This document shows, one piece after another, positions 1 through 6,755 of a DNA stretch of 10,265 nt. A program made the translations under genes and the position numbers. This DNA is from Methanobacteriota archaeon (GTDB taxonomy: Archaea; Hydrothermarchaeota; Hydrothermarchaeia; Hydrothermarchaeales; BMS3B): NCBI GenBank assembly GCA_003229935.1, contig QIGD01000030.1:1-10265 (forward strand), written 5' to 3'. Every line of letters starts with the position of its first letter. Within the stretch, counting starts at the first letter, position 1. The notes below the pieces were generated by a model, which saw only the letters and a list, made by a program, of their open reading frames with translations, was not told where the DNA came from and made no database searches.

Positions 1-366
1 TGCCTTTACAGGAGGTGGATTCTGAAGGACTTCGTTTATCTTGTCGCTGAGCCGTGTGCTCACTGGGTTACACCAGAAGGGTCCTTCTTCAGGGAATCCT
101 TCAGGCATCTGAAGGAATAGAAGGAGGCACCTTGCCTTGCCTGCCAGTTTGTAAGCTGTTCGGAAGCCCTCGGGATTGTCAGGCTCAAACGGATGCCACG
201 CCTCTATGAGCCAGAGGTCAGCCATGAGGTCCTCAGCAGAAAGCCCTGAACTTTCACCAAAAAAAAGCATCCTGCATTCACTCTCTTTGCAACTCATCAC
301 ATAAACCAGATATTGCCTCAAAGCTTTACCTACTTCCTCTACTCCGGTAAGAATGTTAACCTGCAT
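1..366 (-). CDS. Unknown protein, 3' end cut by window edge
   Basis: An open frame of 122 codons runs from an ATG at 366-364 off the left edge. Its first 11 bases overlap the end of the upstream 251-residue gene, so it is probably the next cistron of the same operon. No good Shine-Dalgarno precedes the ATG, so coupled translation or a start further in (the ATG in VMSCKES) is possible. The product starts MQVNILTGVEEVGKALRQYL. Visible features are a hydrophobic strand (CRMLFFG, about residues 33-39), an acidic and aromatic helix (LMADLWLIEAWHPFEP), a second strand (ARCLLLFL, about 78-85) and a proline-rich loop. This alternation suggests a small alpha/beta domain, but I do not recognise the family. 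GC is 50% over bases 1-120, far above the upstream gene, so it may have a separate origin despite the overlap. Confidence 0.7.
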   Translation of the reverse strand, partial: MQVNILTGVEEVGKALRQYLVYVMSCKESECRMLFFGESSGLSAEDLMADLWLIEAWHPFEPDNPEGFRTAYKLAGKARCLLLFLQMPEGFPEEGPFWCNPVSTRLSDKINEVLQNPPPVKA

Positions 367-1111
367 GAGAAACAAGAGCGACCATTAATTCAGAATAGCT
401 CTTTTGAACCTCCTTGCTATTGATTTTACTTTTAGCGGCAATAACTTGCTCATATATTTGACAAAAGTTATTGAATTTATTTTTCAGGTTATTATCCTTT
501 TCAGACTTTATTTTTAGCAGGTTTTCAACTTTCTCGTGAAGTTTATTTACTGTGTTTACCTCGATAATTTCATTAAGATAATCTTCTGACTTTTCACTCT
601 CAGATTCTTTATATCCGGCCATATCGAGCAGAAGGGAGAGTGATAACATCCGTATCTCATCGCAGAGGGGCTTTACACAAGCAATATTATATAAATTCTT
701 TAATCCACTAAGGAATTCTTCATTATTTTCGCAATCATTTATTAATTTCACGATAGCTATTAAAAGAGGGCTATTAGGTTGCTGTGTAGTGTAACATCCA
801 CTATTAATTCCATTTCTTGTGAGCTCATTTGCAAAACAGAGATTTTCATCAGTATGAGCATGAATATAAATCTCCGTCTTTTGTTCCTTATTAATATAAC
901 TGGATAATTTCTGCGTAAAAGAATCATAGCTAACCGCTTGCTCAAAAAAATCCCAGTTGAAAATGTAAACATCATCATTATTAGAACAATTAATAGTTAC
1001 CGAGCTTATTTCATGACAATCTTTTCCACACGCACTACACCACGCTTCCCATTCGCTTTTATTATTCCAAATAGGACTATCGAGCTTGCTTGCAATAAAA
1101 ATGAACCTCAC
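356..1111 (-). CDS. Unknown 251-residue cysteine-containing protein
   Basis: The start is GTG at 1111-1109, sharing one base with the TAG stop of the upstream gene (TAGTG). It has a clear AAGGAGAG Shine-Dalgarno at 1118-1125, six bases away. The N-terminal half looks alpha/beta: strand MRFIFIAS, a cysteine cluster C25-x2-C28-x3-C32-H33 (CSACGKDCH) that could hold a metal, strand DVYIFNW near 47-53, and strand TEIYIHAHTDE near 79-89. The half from about 125 to the end is helical, with a lysine- and glutamate-rich probable coiled coil at about 180-235. There is no signal peptide or membrane segment, so it is probably cytoplasmic. No family was recognised. The coding strand is very AT-rich (27.5% GC over 421-540), typical of horizontally acquired genes. 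Coupling to the 456-residue gene suggests the two act together. Confidence 0.8.
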   Translation of the reverse strand: MRFIFIASKLDSPIWNNKSEWEAWCSACGKDCHEISSVTINCSNNDDVYIFNWDFFEQAVSYDSFTQKLSSYINKEQKTEIYIHAHTDENLCFANELTRNGINSGCYTTQQPNSPLLIAIVKLINDCENNEEFLSGLKNLYNIACVKPLCDEIRMLSLSLLLDMAGYKESESEKSEDYLNEIIEVNTVNKLHEKVENLLKIKSEKDNNLKNKFNNFCQIYEQVIAAKSKINSKEVQKSYSELMVALVSHAG

Positions 1112-2481
1112 TATATGCTCTCCTTTGCCTTCATCAATGTTTTAACAAGCAATAATTTTTCAGGGTATCCAGACATTAAAAAGAATTCAAATGAAGAAAA
1201 AGGCACATATTTAACCCCGATTGGAAGATCATGAGGTCGTCCTCTTCCAGATGTAACTATCACAAATGGTATGACATCTTTTAAAGACATTATATCAAAT
1301 GGTATGCCTCTATCCTTTAACTTATCAATAATTCCCTGATGTATTACCAAAATATCAATATCTACATCAGAGTTTGCTGAATCTGATGAAATTTTGATAG
1401 GCTTATCACCCTTCAAACAATAATCTGTCCCCTTAATTTGAAACTCTTTGGTTCTATAGACATATTTATTAATCGGAAAAATACGAGTATAGAAGATATC
1501 TGCTTTCTTATCTCCATTGAATTTTTCATACCATTCCACATATCTCTCATCAAACATTGCAATCTTAAAGCAACCAGTCTCTGTTTCTTCAAGAAACACG
1601 TTTAAGTCATCTTTTCGAGATAGTAGTGGAAGCTGAAACTGCGAGCCTGAAAGCTCCTCATAGTAAAGAATCTTGTTAAGTGCCTTATTATTAAAGCATT
1701 TTCTCTTCTTGTGTCGGTTAAATATAATAGCCCCGTCAATAAAGTTAAGACTATTACTGTATGTAATTCCATTACAGGAGTCAGAGTTGGGCGATGTAGT
1801 TGAGGATATATCGAAGCAATTAGGCATTGTTACTGGAATATATGTTGTTTCACCGTTGTTTTCTGCTCTTTCAACATTTACATATATTGTTAAATTGTGT
1901 TTATTTATTATTTTCTTTACATGCCCAAGCCAGAGACAGAATATATTTCTTCTTACTTCAGATGCTTCAGATGGCTTTGCAGGAAAAGCATTCCTATCAA
2001 CCCAGCATATCCTTTTATACAAAAACTGACTCCTTTTCCATTTTTCAGGCTTGGATCGTTGGGAATAAGAATACAACCAGAAGTTATCTTCAAGTGGAGA
2101 ATGTCCGTTAACCATCCATTTCTTGGAATCAATCACCACAAACAACCTGTATGGATACCTCTCTATAGCAATCTTGAGCCAGTTGAGGGGATTGATGAGC
2201 GAATTGTTTTCATCAATTTTGAGCCAGTTTTTTAGTTCATTTATGTATTTTTCTTTTGGGTCAGGAAACGCGTCTTTAATAAGGTAGTAATAAAGTACCT
2301 TCAAAAAATCAGGACGGTCTTCATCTTTTTGAGGGTCAACAAACACAAAAAACTCAAAATCCCTCTCTGCTTTCTTCTCATCATCTTCATTCTGATATGA
2401 GAGAAGAAAGATGGAATTTTTGTTCAACTTCTGCTGTTTAGTCTTATCAATCTTACCAAAACACTCAATTGTTGAACTCAC
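1111..2481 (-). CDS. Unknown 456-residue protein, possible pseudo-receiver C-terminus
   Basis: The start is GTG at 2481-2479, with AGAGGT at 2488-2493 as ribosome binding site; no ATG fits better. The first 260 residues include strands FEFFVFVDP (42-50) and RLFVVIDSKKW (112-122) and a charged, aromatic middle; no family was recognised. The last 150 residues loosely follow a CheY-like order: a hydrophobic strand ending in acidic residues (CFKIAMFDER, 304-313), a strand followed by H381 where a receiver would carry its phospho-Asp (DILVIHQG, 376-383), a strand ending in Thr/Ser (PFVIVTSGRGRP, 405-416), and a last strand (KYVPFSSF) without the usual Lys. If this is a receiver it cannot be phosphorylated normally; this is a weak structural reading. 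It is probably cytoplasmic. It lies downstream of the kinase-like gene, separated only by the MNT/HEPN cassette, and shares the AT-rich composition of the next gene. Confidence 0.8.
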   Translation of the reverse strand: MSSTIECFGKIDKTKQQKLNKNSIFLLSYQNEDDEKKAERDFEFFVFVDPQKDEDRPDFLKVLYYYLIKDAFPDPKEKYINELKNWLKIDENNSLINPLNWLKIAIERYPYRLFVVIDSKKWMVNGHSPLEDNFWLYSYSQRSKPEKWKRSQFLYKRICWVDRNAFPAKPSEASEVRRNIFCLWLGHVKKIINKHNLTIYVNVERAENNGETTYIPVTMPNCFDISSTTSPNSDSCNGITYSNSLNFIDGAIIFNRHKKRKCFNNKALNKILYYEELSGSQFQLPLLSRKDDLNVFLEETETGCFKIAMFDERYVEWYEKFNGDKKADIFYTRIFPINKYVYRTKEFQIKGTDYCLKGDKPIKISSDSANSDVDIDILVIHQGIIDKLKDRGIPFDIMSLKDVIPFVIVTSGRGRPHDLPIGVKYVPFSSFEFFLMSGYPEKLLLVKTLMKAKESI

Positions 2482-2517
2482 GTTTTTACCTCTAAAAAGT
2501 TTTAATCTCTTCTAAAG

Positions 2518-2553
2518 ACTACTCCACTACTCCAACAATCCATTACTCCATCC
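2518..2553. repeat. ACTCCA-type short repeat, left flank of MNT/HEPN cassette
   Basis: This tract repeats a short unit of roughly 7-9 bases: ACTCCAC, TACTCCAAC, AATCCATT, ACTCCATCC. It sits in the 81-base gap between the stop of the HEPN-type gene and the GTG of the 456-residue gene. A related tract in the same orientation lies on the other side of the MNT/HEPN pair at 3248-3275. The two align as ACTCCAnTACnCCAA followed by TACTCCATnCC, with a 7-base gap. I recall this style of intergenic repeat from environmental bacterial genomes, but cannot confirm its distribution here. Confidence 0.7.
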
Positions 2554-2562
2554 TTATCCCTT

Positions 2563-2955
2563 CTATTCACCAATAAAATCTCTAAGCAGGTCTATATTCG
2601 TTCTAAACACCTCAACATACTCCTGTTTTATCCTCTCAAAAATCTCCTTTGCCGTTGATTCATCGTATATATAAGAGGTTTTATTTCTGTCCTCAAGCAT
2701 GTCAAGCACAATCTCTGCTTCCTTTAAGAAACCCCTTCTTGCCGCCTCTTTAATGCATGACCTCGGACCGGCACATCTGTATCCCTCATACTCAAGGAAT
2801 ATTCTAAGGGTCTTCCAGAAGACCTCAAAGGTAAATTCAAACCGTTGTATTGCCCCGTCCCTGTCAAGCTCATCAATTGCTTCCCTGACAGCATCATCCA
2901 ACTTCTTGGAGGCTTTCTTCAATTTTTCAAGTGAGTACTTTACTTCCTCTAACAT
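2563..2955 (-). CDS. HEPN / nucleotidyltransferase substrate-binding protein (HI0074-like)
   Basis: This 130-residue, nearly all-helical protein matches the HI0074 type of HEPN proteins (Pfam NTase_sub_bind), which pair with minimal nucleotidyltransferases. Recognisable stretches are QRFEFTFEVFWKTLRIFLE (38-56), the SCIKEAARRGFL loop (66-77) and LDMLEDRNKTSYIYDE (84-99). In MNT/HEPN toxin-antitoxin pairs the HEPN subunit is the RNase toxin and MNT silences it by AMPylating the Tyr of an R-x4-H-x-Y motif. Here the motif reads R90-NKTS-Y95-I-Y97, so the catalytic His is replaced by Tyr while the target Tyr remains. RNase activity is therefore doubtful, and it may act only as a binding partner. 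The ATG at 2955 lies 29 bases inside the MNT gene, with GGAAAGG just upstream, so translation is coupled. Confidence 0.9.
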   Translation of the reverse strand: MLEEVKYSLEKLKKASKKLDDAVREAIDELDRDGAIQRFEFTFEVFWKTLRIFLEYEGYRCAGPRSCIKEAARRGFLKEAEIVLDMLEDRNKTSYIYDESTAKEIFERIKQEYVEVFRTNIDLLRDFIGE

Positions 2956-3241
2956 ACAAGACCTTTCCTGTCTTCAGGACTATTTCCCTGAATCCCTCGT
3001 CGACCTTATCAAGTTTTATCAGATCAACAGTATATATCGCCATCTTTTCGTCAAGAATCTCTTTTATCATCCTCTCCTCTCTGATATCCATATCAGCCCC
3101 TTCAATGGCAATATCAAAGTCAGAGTATCCATGTTCTCCTGTTTTTGCTCTTGAACCAAACAAGATTATCCGTTCAGGCCGTAGATGCTCAACTAGAAGC
3201 CTGACAATCTCATCAATCATCCAATTTTCACCCATCATCAT
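2927..3241 (-). CDS. Minimal nucleotidyltransferase (MNT, MntA/HI0073-like)
   Basis: This 104-residue protein has the DNA polymerase beta-type nucleotidyltransferase signature: FGSRA at 28-32, the Asp pair D41-F-D43 (SDFDIAI), and a third acidic position D73 in YTVDLIKLD. The two metal-binding Asp residues and the GS motif are intact, so catalysis is plausible. In characterised MNT/HEPN pairs this subunit AMPylates a Tyr on the HEPN partner and acts as antitoxin; that role is inferred from family and context. It begins with three consecutive ATG codons. GGAG a few bases upstream supports the first, and the 32 bases back to the kinase stop consist of repeat-like sequence. It is co-transcribed and overlaps the HEPN gene. 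Housekeeping HI0073/HI0074 pairs of uncertain function look the same, so toxin-antitoxin activity is not assured. Confidence 0.93.
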   Translation of the reverse strand: MMMGENWMIDEIVRLLVEHLRPERIILFGSRAKTGEHGYSDFDIAIEGADMDIREERMIKEILDEKMAIYTVDLIKLDKVDEGFREIVLKTGKVLYVRGSKVLT

Positions 3242-3247
3242 CTTACC

Positions 3248-3275
3248 ACTCCATTACACCAATACTCCATTCCCT
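3248..3275. repeat. ACTCCA-type short repeat, right flank of MNT/HEPN cassette
   Basis: This tract (ACTCCATTACACCAATACTC then CATTCCC) fills nearly all of the 32-base space between the stop of the 916-residue kinase-like gene and the ATG cluster of the MNT gene. Its last bases touch the kinase TAG stop. It is a same-orientation relative of the tract at 2518-2553, which makes the pair look like borders of an inserted two-gene cassette. Read on the minus strand it supplies the GGAG serving as MNT ribosome binding site. Confidence 0.65.
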
Positions 3276-6024
3276 ATTTACACACCATCCCCACCTCTTT
3301 AGGCTTGGGAACCCTGAACTCAAATGCAAGTGTGCCAAGCGGTGAAACAGTGGCACGGATGATGAAGCCTTCTTCCTTAGAACCATCAGTTTTTTCTTCC
3401 TGGTTATCCGTCACCTTGTTCCCGCCCATACCAATGAGCCTAATCTCTTTTTGCTGGAGATAGCCAACAGATATCTTCATCTCCCCAAGTCCCCAGTTAC
3501 CCTTTTTGAGTTCACCGCTCTCGGTGATAATGTTCTGTCGGAAGTAATGATTCATCCGGACTATCAGGTGCTCATACAATGCCTTAAGTGTATCATGAAG
3601 CTCTTCAAGGTTTTTTCCCTCTTTTAAATCAGTGGCATTGCTTATCAGCCCTTTCTTTTTTAACATATCTGTCTTGTTTTGAAGGTTCTCGTATCCAGTC
3701 TGTAACTTTTTGGCATCCTCTTTATCAATCACCCCATTATTTATTACTGTCCTTAATATATTGAATTCAGCCTCTTCTCCATTCTTATCCTTAAGAGCAT
3801 CTATAGTTTCCAAAAGGTCTTCCAGTTTATCGTAGTCTTTCTGTTTAAGTGGATTAAATTTGATTCCAACCTGAGTTCTATCCAGTTTGGGATAATATAA
3901 ACAGTTTTCCAACTCGTTGATATCTTGTTCCGTTACAAAGCTTACATTATCATAAACCCTGAATCGATATGAGTTATTGTCTTTATGATCGGGGGGCAGA
4001 ACATCGCTCTCATCAAGAAACTCAATAATTACATCGAAGTGTACATCTCTTTTTCCATTTTCTTTTTGCCCAAAAGCCAGAGATAATCTATCTTCGTCAG
4101 TTTTATCATAATCTTTCATTCTGGTAAAAGAATGTTTGGCTCCATTTCTGATGACATTTTCAAGAATGGTGTAAAAAGCATGATAACCGATTATGCCACC
4201 CGGGATAGCGACTTGAATGTCTTCGTCAGGACAACAACATGTGTGATCTTTTGAGGTGAAAAGCAATATCAGCTTTGAGGCATCTCCGGCTGAGCAGTTG
4301 CCTTTTACGGCACATCCATCCTTGGAGCAAGCTCCACCGCTACAGTGCTCCTCTATTTTAGTTTTCCATAATTCTACTCCCATTTTATTCTGGGTGCCAT
4401 TCTCCCATATGCTTTTATCCCAGATTTCTTTACACGACCTAAGAACATGGAATCTTACAGGAAATTTAGATTCACAGTCAGGATTACTGCCTTCTTGACA
4501 TCCATAGAAATGAGCACATAAGTCCTCAGAACTGCCTATATAATTTAGAAGATGCTTCTGGGAAAGGAACCATCTCATAATATCTTTCATAAGCCAGGCA
4601 GGATATGTCCATTCCGGCCACTCTGTGGCAATCTGTGCAATAAAATCCTGCCTCTGCTGGAGGTATTGTGAAAGTATCCGAATATCTCTGCCCCATAGAA
4701 TAACCTCTTTTGCCTTACTTTCATCCTTCTGTAAGCCTTTGACGATATTACCAGTATTTTCACTCTCGGGGAAACCATTAATTCCTTTGCTTGAAATCCT
4801 TGCTAAAACATGGCTTCCAATGTTGTGGGACATGTTGCGGGACATGATGGCAGCTATAGCAGCACGAAGGGCATGTTTCGCAATTTCTCGTTTTACCTCT
4901 TCTTCAACAAATAGTAATTCAAGGGCATCATCAAACGCTAAGTTTATTCCTCTTTTGTGTGTTTCTAAGACATCAGATTCAGAGCTAAAATATACAATAA
5001 TATTCAAGTCTTTATTAACAATATGTATCCCGCTTTTAAGGTCTAATAAACTTCCTTTGTGGTTATTGCATATATCGGAACTAATATTAGAATGCGCATG
5101 CTTTTCCCCTCTATCACAAGCCGAGCATTTCGCAAAAGCACAGGAAGTGATATTGTTATGGTCACACTGTAAAATCTCCCATTTTGGAAAGGAATTATCA
5201 TCTTTTTTGAAAATTAATTGCGAACAATTGTCGTTTGCGTCTTTCATGCAGGCGCCAGAAATACAAAAGAGTTTAGGTAAATTTCTTAAGATAGACGATA
5301 GTAAACCAGAACCCAACATATCTTTAAGGACTGCCGATAAGAACTCGAATTCCATAGCATCCTTAATTAATGTAACAGCCGACTCTTTAATAATCTGCAA
5401 TAACCTCAAATAATCATAATAATTAAACTTCTTTTCGGAGTTATCTCCAAGAAATACTGCACCTATTATTTGCCCGTACAAACAGATAGGTGTCATCATG
5501 CCATTGGCCGGGCAAAGTTTTTCAAAGAAAACCTTTTCTAACTCATCGATTATATCTCCAAAAGCTTCCTGACTGTTCTTGTCGAATATAGGATCATTTT
5601 TAATATAGTCGGAGGCACCCTTGTATAATTCAAATTGCTCATTTGTATAGAAAAACACTGGCGATCCCGCATTGTATGCTCTCCCGAACAGTCGATAATA
5701 GCGGCTTATGGGCGTGTTAAACAGTAAGTCAATAAAAATATCTTCTGTTTTGTCTTCTTTTTTATACCATGAGTTTAATTGTGAATTCTCATCAACAATT
5801 TTTTTCGCGTCGTTTACCGCTTTTGTTATTCTACTCGAATATGGCCAAACCGTTAATATCTCATAGTAATAACTTTTTCCAATATAGTGTAAACATTGAG
5901 TTTCAGGATTCATAATCGCAATAAAAAGCGGGGCGTTTAAATGCAATTCACTTTTAATATTATCGGCTATTTTGCTTATAGTGGCATCAAAAGACTTTTT
6001 GCTTTCATTTACTTGTTCTTGCAT
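3274..6024 (-). CDS. Cysteine-rich soluble histidine-kinase-like GHKL ATPase with GAF-type sensors
   Basis: This is a 916-residue cytoplasmic protein with no membrane segment. Residues about 25-225 look like a GAF domain (PICLYGQIIGAVFLGD, 179-194). Residues about 245-350 form a second sensor with eight Cys (254, 259, 267, 287, 295, 300, 303, 319) and CNNHKGSLLDL, reminiscent of PocR-type domains. A dimerisation/phosphoacceptor-like helix carries MSRNMSHNIGSHVLARI (394-410), with H400 the candidate phosphoacceptor. About 210 residues then separate it from the N box, including a second Cys-rich stretch (11 Cys between 503 and 598). The N box is LENVIRNGAKH (621-631), the D box YDN (691-693, lacking the usual Gly), and the G2 box WGLGEMK (844-850). 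The lid between D and G2 boxes is about 150 residues and partly coiled-coil. ATP binding is likely; kinase activity is plausible but unproven. AGGAG precedes the ATG, which overlaps the upstream gene by 16 bases. Confidence 0.9.
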   Translation of the reverse strand: MQEQVNESKKSFDATISKIADNIKSELHLNAPLFIAIMNPETQCLHYIGKSYYYEILTVWPYSSRITKAVNDAKKIVDENSQLNSWYKKEDKTEDIFIDLLFNTPISRYYRLFGRAYNAGSPVFFYTNEQFELYKGASDYIKNDPIFDKNSQEAFGDIIDELEKVFFEKLCPANGMMTPICLYGQIIGAVFLGDNSEKKFNYYDYLRLLQIIKESAVTLIKDAMEFEFLSAVLKDMLGSGLLSSILRNLPKLFCISGACMKDANDNCSQLIFKKDDNSFPKWEILQCDHNNITSCAFAKCSACDRGEKHAHSNISSDICNNHKGSLLDLKSGIHIVNKDLNIIVYFSSESDVLETHKRGINLAFDDALELLFVEEEVKREIAKHALRAAIAAIMSRNMSHNIGSHVLARISSKGINGFPESENTGNIVKGLQKDESKAKEVILWGRDIRILSQYLQQRQDFIAQIATEWPEWTYPAWLMKDIMRWFLSQKHLLNYIGSSEDLCAHFYGCQEGSNPDCESKFPVRFHVLRSCKEIWDKSIWENGTQNKMGVELWKTKIEEHCSGGACSKDGCAVKGNCSAGDASKLILLFTSKDHTCCCPDEDIQVAIPGGIIGYHAFYTILENVIRNGAKHSFTRMKDYDKTDEDRLSLAFGQKENGKRDVHFDVIIEFLDESDVLPPDHKDNNSYRFRVYDNVSFVTEQDINELENCLYYPKLDRTQVGIKFNPLKQKDYDKLEDLLETIDALKDKNGEEAEFNILRTVINNGVIDKEDAKKLQTGYENLQNKTDMLKKKGLISNATDLKEGKNLEELHDTLKALYEHLIVRMNHYFRQNIITESGELKKGNWGLGEMKISVGYLQQKEIRLIGMGGNKVTDNQEEKTDGSKEEGFIIRATVSPLGTLAFEFRVPKPKEVGMVCK

Positions 6025-6740
6025 AAAGCTTCTCCTGCTTTATTTAAAGGTCCAATACCTTTTGTTGTTTCACAGCTAACGCTTTTTTGATCTTTAAAAT
6101 AACAAGTATGCTGAAGTTCACTGGTATTTAATAAATAATAATACCTTGCTGACTGTTGCAAGAAACTGGCAGTAACATGACGCAAAACATAATCGAAAAA
6201 ATTATTCCCATGGCATCCGTCATCTTTAAACTGATCATTTTTAAGTCGTGGAAGGAGTATGAATGAACCTTCATGTTTATTATATAAACGCTTCTTTTTC
6301 CTTTCAATATCATTCTCATTACCCCTACAACTTAGCGAAATGTGCCCCGCAGATGGCTTGATTTGTCGATCACTACAACCTTCAATAAGAATTGGAATAT
6401 ACATACAAGATGAGCATTCCTCAATGAAGGGAGAGAGTTCACTCTTCACTGTTGATGGTAGTTCATCGGTGCATAGTGTGATGCGTGAAAAATTGTTGCG
6501 CAAAGACTTCGTTTGTTGCTTTAATGCATCTTTAGCGTCATCAGACAAATAATTAGTACTCGTTATCTTACCATTAAAACAAGCCACTCCCAGTGTCAAA
6601 TCAAACAATGGCCGAAAATATTGCAAAAATATTCCAAGATATTCATTGGATGGATGGATGGATGTCAGGTCAGTATAAATACAGGAAAATATTTCATCAA
6701 TGTCACTCTTATTCCTTTTTTCAGTTAAAAAAAGAGACAT
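6009..6740 (-). CDS. Small cysteine-rich GAF-like protein
   Basis: This 243-residue soluble protein starts at ATG 6740 behind a run of six G (6747-6752 on the minus strand), 15 bases after the radical SAM stop. Its end overlaps the kinase start by 16 bases, so production of the two is probably coupled. The middle resembles the core of a GAF domain: a strand with Cys pair C109/C112, then YIPILIEGC (114-122), then GHISLSCRG (132-140). The C-terminus is helical (FFDYVLRHVTASFLQQSA, 181-198) and ends with further Cys at 213, 223 and 240. Eleven Cys in 243 residues is high and parallels the kinase, suggesting shared redox, metal or iron-sulfur chemistry. No exact family was recognised; the GAF reading is tentative. 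A likely role is sensory partner or regulator of the kinase. A TGGA tetranucleotide tract lies in its early codons. Confidence 0.8.
   Translation of the reverse strand: MSLFLTEKRNKSDIDEIFSCIYTDLTSIHPSNEYLGIFLQYFRPLFDLTLGVACFNGKITSTNYLSDDAKDALKQQTKSLRNNFSRITLCTDELPSTVKSELSPFIEECSSCMYIPILIEGCSDRQIKPSAGHISLSCRGNENDIERKKKRLYNKHEGSFILLPRLKNDQFKDDGCHGNNFFDYVLRHVTASFLQQSARYYYLLNTSELQHTCYFKDQKSVSCETTKGIGPLNKAGEALCKNK
6647..6664. repeat. TGGA tetranucleotide tract inside the GAF-like gene
   Basis: Four and a half perfect TGGA units lie within codons about 26-31 of the small GAF-like gene (minus strand TCCA, encoding SIHPS). A tetranucleotide tract near the 5' end of a gene can cause on/off switching by slippage, because gain or loss of one unit shifts the frame. 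Four and a half units is short for an active contingency locus, so this is only a possibility. Confidence 0.6.
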
Positions 6741-6755
6741 TTTTATCCCCCCTGA

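Noticed and set aside
1673..2235. Three overlapping plus-strand open frames of 94-118 codons
   Set aside because: They sit antisense to the 456-residue gene, which has a proper ribosome binding site and coupled neighbours. The plus-strand products are Phe/Leu-rich low-information sequences.
2518..2553. CRISPR-like array from the ACTCCA repeats
   Set aside because: Units are under 10 bases, imperfect and without unique spacers, and no cas gene is present.
4625..5413. A 262-codon plus-strand open frame antisense to the kinase gene
   Set aside because: It lies wholly within the kinase coding region, where the minus-strand product shows recognisable GHKL and sensor motifs. Its translation is Ser/Leu-rich with no recognisable domain, typical of an antisense shadow.
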